Assembly (NCBI GenBank): GCA_035995425.1
Contig: DASYKM010000218.1
Span: 1-10,982 of the forward strand
Source: CADEED01 sp035995425
GTDB taxonomy: Bacteria > Pseudomonadota > Gammaproteobacteria > Steroidobacterales > Steroidobacteraceae
DNA: 10,982 nt
Direction: 5' to 3'
Shown: positions 7,136 through 10,982 of the stretch, piece by piece
Layout: each line of letters opens with the position of its first letter
Numbering within the stretch: position 1 is the stretch's first letter
Position numbers and translations under genes: made by a program
The notes under the pieces: model-generated
Told to the model about the DNA's origin: nothing
Database searches by the model: none
The model's input: the letters and a program-made list of their open reading frames with translations, nothing else

Positions 7136-7167
7136 TCTTTGAAACTTCCGCAGGCCCTCGAAGCTGA

Positions 7168-8256
7168 CTAAGCCCGCGAGGTCTGGGAAAGCTGGAAATC
7201 AGTCATGAACTCGATCAGCGCGTCGATGCCCTCGATCGGCATGGCGTTGTAGATGCTGGCGCGCATGCCGCCCACCGAGCGATGGCCTTCGAGATTCACG
7301 AGGCCCACTTTGGCGGCATTCGCACAGAAGGTCTTGTCGAGCTCGGCGTTCGGCAGCGTGAACGGCACGTTCATCCACGAACGGCAGTTCTGGGCGATCG
7401 GGTTCTTGTAGTAGCCCGAAGACTCGATGAAGCCGTAGAGCCTTTCCGCCTTGGCACGATTGCGCTCTTCCATGGCTTTGACGCCACCTTGCTTCTTGAG
7501 CCACTTGAAAACCAGGCCCGCGAAGTACCAGCCGAAAGTCGGCGGTGTATTGAGCATCGAGCCTTCGTCGGCCATGGCCTTGAAGTCCCAGATCGACGGC
7601 GTGCCGGGGCGCGCCTTGCCGATCAGGTCATCGCGCACGATCACGACGCAGAGGCCCGACGGGCCGATGTTCTTCTGCGCACCCGCGTAGATGAGTCCGT
7701 ACTTCGACACATCGACCGGGCGGGACAGGATGTTCGACGACATGTCGCACACCAGCGGCACGCCGCCAGTCTGCGGGACGTACGGAAATTCGACGCCGGC
7801 AATGGTCTCGTTGGCGACGTAGTGAAAGTACGCGGCGCCGGGCGTGAGCTTGAGCGCCGACTGATCGGGAACCGAGGTGTAATTGCTGGCCGATTCATCA
7901 GCCGCAAGATTGACCCTGGCATATCGCTTCGCTTCACCGATGGCCTTCTTCGACCAGGCACCGGTGTTCACGTAATCCACGGTGGATTCCGCGGTGGCGA
8001 GGTTCATCGGGATCGCCGAGAACATGCCGGTGGCGCCGCCCTGCAGGAACAGCACCTTGTAGTTAGAGGGGATGGCGAGCAGCTCGCGCAGGTCGGCTTC
8101 AGCCTCCTGGGCGACGGCGATGAACGCCTTGCTGCGATGGGAGACTTCCATCACCGACATGCCACTGGCCTTCCAGTCGGTCATCTCGGCCTGAGCCTGT
8201 TGGAGAACTTCCAGGGGCAGCGTGGCCGGCCCTGCAGCGAAGTTGAATACGCGCAT
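7168..8256 (-). CDS. serC: Phosphoserine aminotransferase
   Basis: SerC transfers the amino group of glutamate to 3-phosphohydroxypyruvate to give O-phosphoserine, and also acts in pyridoxal phosphate synthesis in gammaproteobacteria. The 362-residue product begins MRVFNFAAGPATLP, the typical SerC start, followed by SGMSVMEVSHRSK (31-43), the cofactor-binding LQGGAT (71-76), a DMSSN block at 171-175, and the PLP lysine K195 in YAGAQKNIGPSG. The C-terminal block GLVNLEGHRSVGGMRASIYNAMP (from 318) is also family-typical. Length matches the E. coli enzyme. The ATG at 8256 is preceded by AGAGG at 8265-8269 with eight bases between. Neighbours are gyrA upstream and the serA-type gene downstream, giving the first two serine-pathway enzymes side by side. 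Its leader carries a tandem hairpin element shared with serA. Confidence 0.98.
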   Translation of the reverse strand: MRVFNFAAGPATLPLEVLQQAQAEMTDWKASGMSVMEVSHRSKAFIAVAQEAEADLRELLAIPSNYKVLFLQGGATGMFSAIPMNLATAESTVDYVNTGAWSKKAIGEAKRYARVNLAADESASNYTSVPDQSALKLTPGAAYFHYVANETIAGVEFPYVPQTGGVPLVCDMSSNILSRPVDVSKYGLIYAGAQKNIGPSGLCVVIVRDDLIGKARPGTPSIWDFKAMADEGSMLNTPPTFGWYFAGLVFKWLKKQGGVKAMEERNRAKAERLYGFIESSGYYKNPIAQNCRSWMNVPFTLPNAELDKTFCANAAKVGLVNLEGHRSVGGMRASIYNAMPIEGIDALIEFMTDFQLSQTSRA

Positions 8257-8264
8257 TGAAATAA

Positions 8265-8325
8265 CCTCTCGTGCGGACCTTATTGCCCGACCGTTATGCC
8301 GCCCGGACGTTATTGCCCGGGCGGC
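8265..8325 (-). promoter_or_regulatory. serC leader with tandem A-rich hexaloop hairpins
   Basis: The 79-base gyrA-serC gap holds two coding-strand hairpins. The first, at 8298-8325, has an 11-bp GC-rich stem (GCCGCCCGGGC with GTCCGGGCGGC, one G·U) and the loop AAUAAC. The second, at 8274-8289, has a 5-bp stem (CGGGC with GTCCG, one G·U) and the loop AAUAAG. They are separated by eight bases, and four bases after the second comes the serC Shine-Dalgarno AGAGG. The spacer plus flanks contain a further GGC-N6-GTC match (GGCATAACGGTC) that overlaps the first hairpin's right arm and so offers an alternative fold. No T-run follows the strong hairpin, so it is not a standard gyrA terminator. Function is inferred from the match with the serA leader. 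Confidence 0.6.
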
Positions 8326-8335
8326 GCGGAATATA

Positions 8336-10951
8336 TCAGGACGGCGGCGTCTCGGAGGGGATGTCTTCCGGGCTGCCGAGAGAATCGGGCGGTGGTTCCG
8401 ATCCCGGCGTCACTTCGCCCAGGCTTTCGATGCGTTCGACACCCGTCAAACGCTCGCCTTCACCCAGCCGGATGAGGCGAACGCCCTGCGTGTTGCGTCC
8501 GACCACCGAGATTTCGCCGACCGGCGTACGCACCAGCGTGCCAGTAGAACTAATCATCATGAGCTCATGATCCGAATTCACTTGCAGCGCCGCCACCATT
8601 TCGCCGTTGCGTTCGGTGGTTTGCAGCGCGATCACGCCCTGCCCGCCGCGGCCGTGCTGCGGGAAATCCTCGAGCGGCGTGAGCTTGCCGAAGCCATTGG
8701 CCGACGCGGTGAGCACCAATCCGTCGCCAACGACGATCAATGAAATGAGTTCCTGGCCGACACCAAGCTTGATGCCGCGAACGCCGGTGGCCTCGCGGCC
8801 CATCGGCCGTACCTCTTCTTCATTGAAGCGGATCGATTTGCCACCGCTCGACGAAAGGATGATTTCCCTGCGCCCATCTGTCAGGGCCACGCCCACGAGG
8901 CGATCGTCGGTGTCGAGCCCGAGCGCGATGATGCCGCTGGCCCGCGGTCGCGAGAACGCCGACAACGGCGTTTTCTTGACCGTGCCCTGGCTGGTGGCCA
9001 TGAACACGAAATGCTCGTCATCGAACTGCTTGATGGGCAGCACCGCGTTGATGCGTTCGCCCTCTTCGAGCGGCAACAGGTTGACCATGGGTTTGCCGCG
9101 CGAGCCACGACCGGCCTGCGGCAATTCGAACACGCGTTTCCAATAGACCTTGCCGCGATTCGAGAAACACAGAATGGTGTCGTGGGTGTGCGCCACGAAC
9201 AGCTTTTCCACGAAGTCTTCGTCTTTCACCGAGGTGGCCGCCTTGCCGCGGCCACCGCGGCGCTGCACCTGGTATTCGGTGACCGGCTGTGATTTGGCGT
9301 AACCGGCGTGCGACAGCGTGACCACCACGTCCTGCGGCTCGATGAGGTCTTCGGTAGATAGATCGAGATGGTCGCGGTTGATCTCGGTGCGGCGCGCATC
9401 GCCGTACTGCTCGCGGATGGCGATGAGCTCTTCGCGAATCACCAGCGTGAGCCTTTCGGGGCGCGCGAGAATGTCGGTGAGATCGACGATGGTGGCGAGC
9501 AGCTCCTGGTATTCGGCGATGATCTTGTCCTGCTCGAGCCCCGTGAGCCGGTGCAGCCGCATGTCGAGAATGGCCTGCGCCTGAATGTCGGAGAGCCGAT
9601 AGCGCCCGCTGTCGCGCCCGATGCCAAATTCCGCCGCGAGACCCTGCGGTCGCGTGGAAATGTCGCCGGCCCGCGCCAGCAGCTGCGGCACGACTCCGGA
9701 GTTCCATTCACGCGCGGCGAGCGCGGTCTTGGCTTCCGGTGGCGTCGGCGACGCCTTGATGAGCGCGATGACTTCGTCGATGTTGGCGAGCGCGACCGCC
9801 AGGCCTTCCAGGATATGCGCGCGATCGCGCGCCTTGGCGAGATCGAAAATCGTGCGGCGCGTGACGATTTCGCGCCGGTGCCGCAGGAATGCCTCGAGCA
9901 TTTCCTTGAGGCCGAGAAGTTTCGGCTGGCCGTCGATGAGCGCGACCATGTTGATGCCGAACACGGTCTCGAGCGGCGTCTGCGCGAAGAGGTTGTTGAG
10001 TACCACCTCGGCCACTTCGCCGCGCTTCAACTCGATGGCCACGCGCATGCCGTCCTTGTCGGACTCGTCGCGCAGCTCGGAGATGCCGTCGATCAACTTG
10101 TTGCGCACCAGGTCGGCGATGCGCTCGAGCAGGCGCGCCTTGTTCACCTGGTATGGCAGTTCGGTGACGATGATCGACTGCCGGCCACCGACCTTGTCGA
10201 TGTCTTCGAAATGCGTGCGCGCGCGAATCGACAGCCGGCCGCGGCCGGTGCGATAGGCGGTGGCGATCTCGGTGGCGCCATTGATGATGCCGGCGGTCGG
10301 GAAGTCCGGCCCGGGCACGTGCTGCATGAGAGTGGCCAGCGTCACTTCGCCATCGTCGAGCACGGCAAGACAGGCGTTGATGATCTCGGTGAGGTTGTGC
10401 GGCGGCACGTTGGTGGCCATGCCCACGGCGATTCCCGCGGAGCCATTGACCAGCAGGTTCGGGAAGCGCGCCGGCATGACCGACGGCTCGCTTTCGCTGG
10501 CGTCGTAGTTCGGAACGAAGTCGACCGTTTCCTTTTCGATGTCGGCCAGCAGTTCGCCGGCGATGCGCGACATGCGCACCTCGGTGTAACGCATGGCGGC
10601 CGGCGCGTCGCCGTCCACCGAGCCGAAGTTGCCCTGGCCGTCGACCAGCAGGTAACGCATGGAAAACGGCTGCGCCATGCGTACCAGCGCGTCGTACACG
10701 GCGTTGTCGCCGTGCGGGTGGTATTTGCCGATGACGTCGCCGACCACGCGGGCGGATTTCTTGTAGGCCTTGTTGTATTCGTTACCGAGCTCGCGCATGG
10801 CATGCAAAATGCGCCGGTGCACGGGCTTCAAGCCGTCGCGGACATCGGGCAGCGCGCGGCCGACGATGACGCTCATGGCGTAGTCGAGATACGACTGGCG
10901 CATCTCGTCTTCGAGATTCACGGGAAGAATTTCGCGCGCGATTTCGTTCAT
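8336..10951 (-). CDS. gyrA: DNA gyrase subunit A
   Basis: GyrA is the DNA-cleaving and rejoining subunit of gyrase, which with GyrB introduces negative supercoils. The 871-residue product starts MNEIAREILPVNLEDEM, collinear with E. coli GyrA. The quinolone-resistance region is AYKKSARVVGDVIGKYHPHGDN from 62, and the catalytic tyrosine is Y122 in AAMRYTE. The GyrA box, required for DNA wrapping, is QRRGGRG at about 563-569, followed by six beta-pinwheel blades and an acidic, Pro/Ser-rich tail. Position 83 is Asn (codon AAC at 10703-10705) where E. coli has Ser; Asp87 is kept. The ATG at 10951 is fixed by homology even though the preceding bases (CGGGCCCTTCC) contain no Shine-Dalgarno. It heads the minus-strand run, with serC 79 bases downstream. 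Confidence 0.99.
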   Translation of the reverse strand: MNEIAREILPVNLEDEMRQSYLDYAMSVIVGRALPDVRDGLKPVHRRILHAMRELGNEYNKAYKKSARVVGDVIGKYHPHGDNAVYDALVRMAQPFSMRYLLVDGQGNFGSVDGDAPAAMRYTEVRMSRIAGELLADIEKETVDFVPNYDASESEPSVMPARFPNLLVNGSAGIAVGMATNVPPHNLTEIINACLAVLDDGEVTLATLMQHVPGPDFPTAGIINGATEIATAYRTGRGRLSIRARTHFEDIDKVGGRQSIIVTELPYQVNKARLLERIADLVRNKLIDGISELRDESDKDGMRVAIELKRGEVAEVVLNNLFAQTPLETVFGINMVALIDGQPKLLGLKEMLEAFLRHRREIVTRRTIFDLAKARDRAHILEGLAVALANIDEVIALIKASPTPPEAKTALAAREWNSGVVPQLLARAGDISTRPQGLAAEFGIGRDSGRYRLSDIQAQAILDMRLHRLTGLEQDKIIAEYQELLATIVDLTDILARPERLTLVIREELIAIREQYGDARRTEINRDHLDLSTEDLIEPQDVVVTLSHAGYAKSQPVTEYQVQRRGGRGKAATSVKDEDFVEKLFVAHTHDTILCFSNRGKVYWKRVFELPQAGRGSRGKPMVNLLPLEEGERINAVLPIKQFDDEHFVFMATSQGTVKKTPLSAFSRPRASGIIALGLDTDDRLVGVALTDGRREIILSSSGGKSIRFNEEEVRPMGREATGVRGIKLGVGQELISLIVVGDGLVLTASANGFGKLTPLEDFPQHGRGGQGVIALQTTERNGEMVAALQVNSDHELMMISSTGTLVRTPVGEISVVGRNTQGVRLIRLGEGERLTGVERIESLGEVTPGSEPPPDSLGSPEDIPSETPPS

Positions 10952-10976
10952 GGAAGGGCCCGAAAAAAGGTGCGGA

Positions 10977-10982
10977 ATTCTA
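10977..10982 (-). promoter_or_regulatory. Possible -10 box of a gyrA promoter
   Basis: TAGAAT on the minus strand differs from the sigma-70 -10 consensus TATAAT by one base. It lies 25 bases before the gyrA ATG, which would give a short untranslated leader. The -35 region lies outside the window, so this rests on one hexamer only. Confidence 0.22.

Noticed and set aside
8298..8325. Strong hairpin as an intrinsic terminator for gyrA
   Set aside because: No T-run follows it on the minus strand, and its loop and closing pairs match the other three leader hairpins, which are not terminators.
1..10982. CRISPR arrays, tRNA or rRNA genes, insertion sequences
   Set aside because: No regularly spaced repeats, clover-leaf sequences, rRNA segments, transposase genes or terminal inverted repeats were seen; coding genes fill nearly all of the window.

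Overview
The window is a high-GC segment of a proteobacterial chromosome. It carries a conserved gammaproteobacterial housekeeping neighbourhood read on the minus strand: gyrA, serC, serA-type dehydrogenase, pheA, hisC, cmk, rpsA, ihfB. The gyrA-serC-pheA-(hisC)-cmk-rpsA-ihfB order, a 557-residue S1 protein and a typical IhfB N-terminus point to Gammaproteobacteria. I cannot name the genus; a lineage near Steroidobacterales, Nevskiales or Xanthomonadales is a guess from gene order.

Layout, in minus-strand transcription order. gyrA (10951-8336) is followed by a 79-nt gap, then serC (8256-7168). A 98-nt gap leads to a serA-type 3-phosphoglycerate dehydrogenase (7069-5900), then bifunctional pheA (5864-4722). 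A single plus-strand gene, a secreted TraB/GumN-family protein (3840-4712), interrupts the series. The minus-strand run then resumes with hisC (3779-2661), cmk (2646-1948), a 129-nt leader, rpsA (1818-145) and the first 42 codons of ihfB (128 to the window edge). aroA and tyrA, common in this neighbourhood in relatives, are absent from it.

Functionally, SerA and SerC catalyse the first two steps of serine synthesis. PheA makes phenylpyruvate, and the HisC-family aminotransferase can plausibly convert it to phenylalanine. Cmk, S1 and IHF-beta serve nucleotide metabolism, translation initiation and nucleoid structure.

The most striking non-coding signal is a pair of matching leaders. The gaps just upstream of serC and of serA each hold two tandem hairpins on the coding strand. 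Each hairpin has a GGC/GUC closing stem and an A-rich hexaloop (AAUAAC, AAUAAG or AAGAAG). In both leaders the second hairpin ends 3-4 nt before the Shine-Dalgarno sequence. This looks like a duplicated cis-regulatory RNA element serving the serine pathway. Other points worth attention are Asn at GyrA position 83, a SerA lacking the usual catalytic Glu motif, and the inverted gene that splits pheA from hisC.
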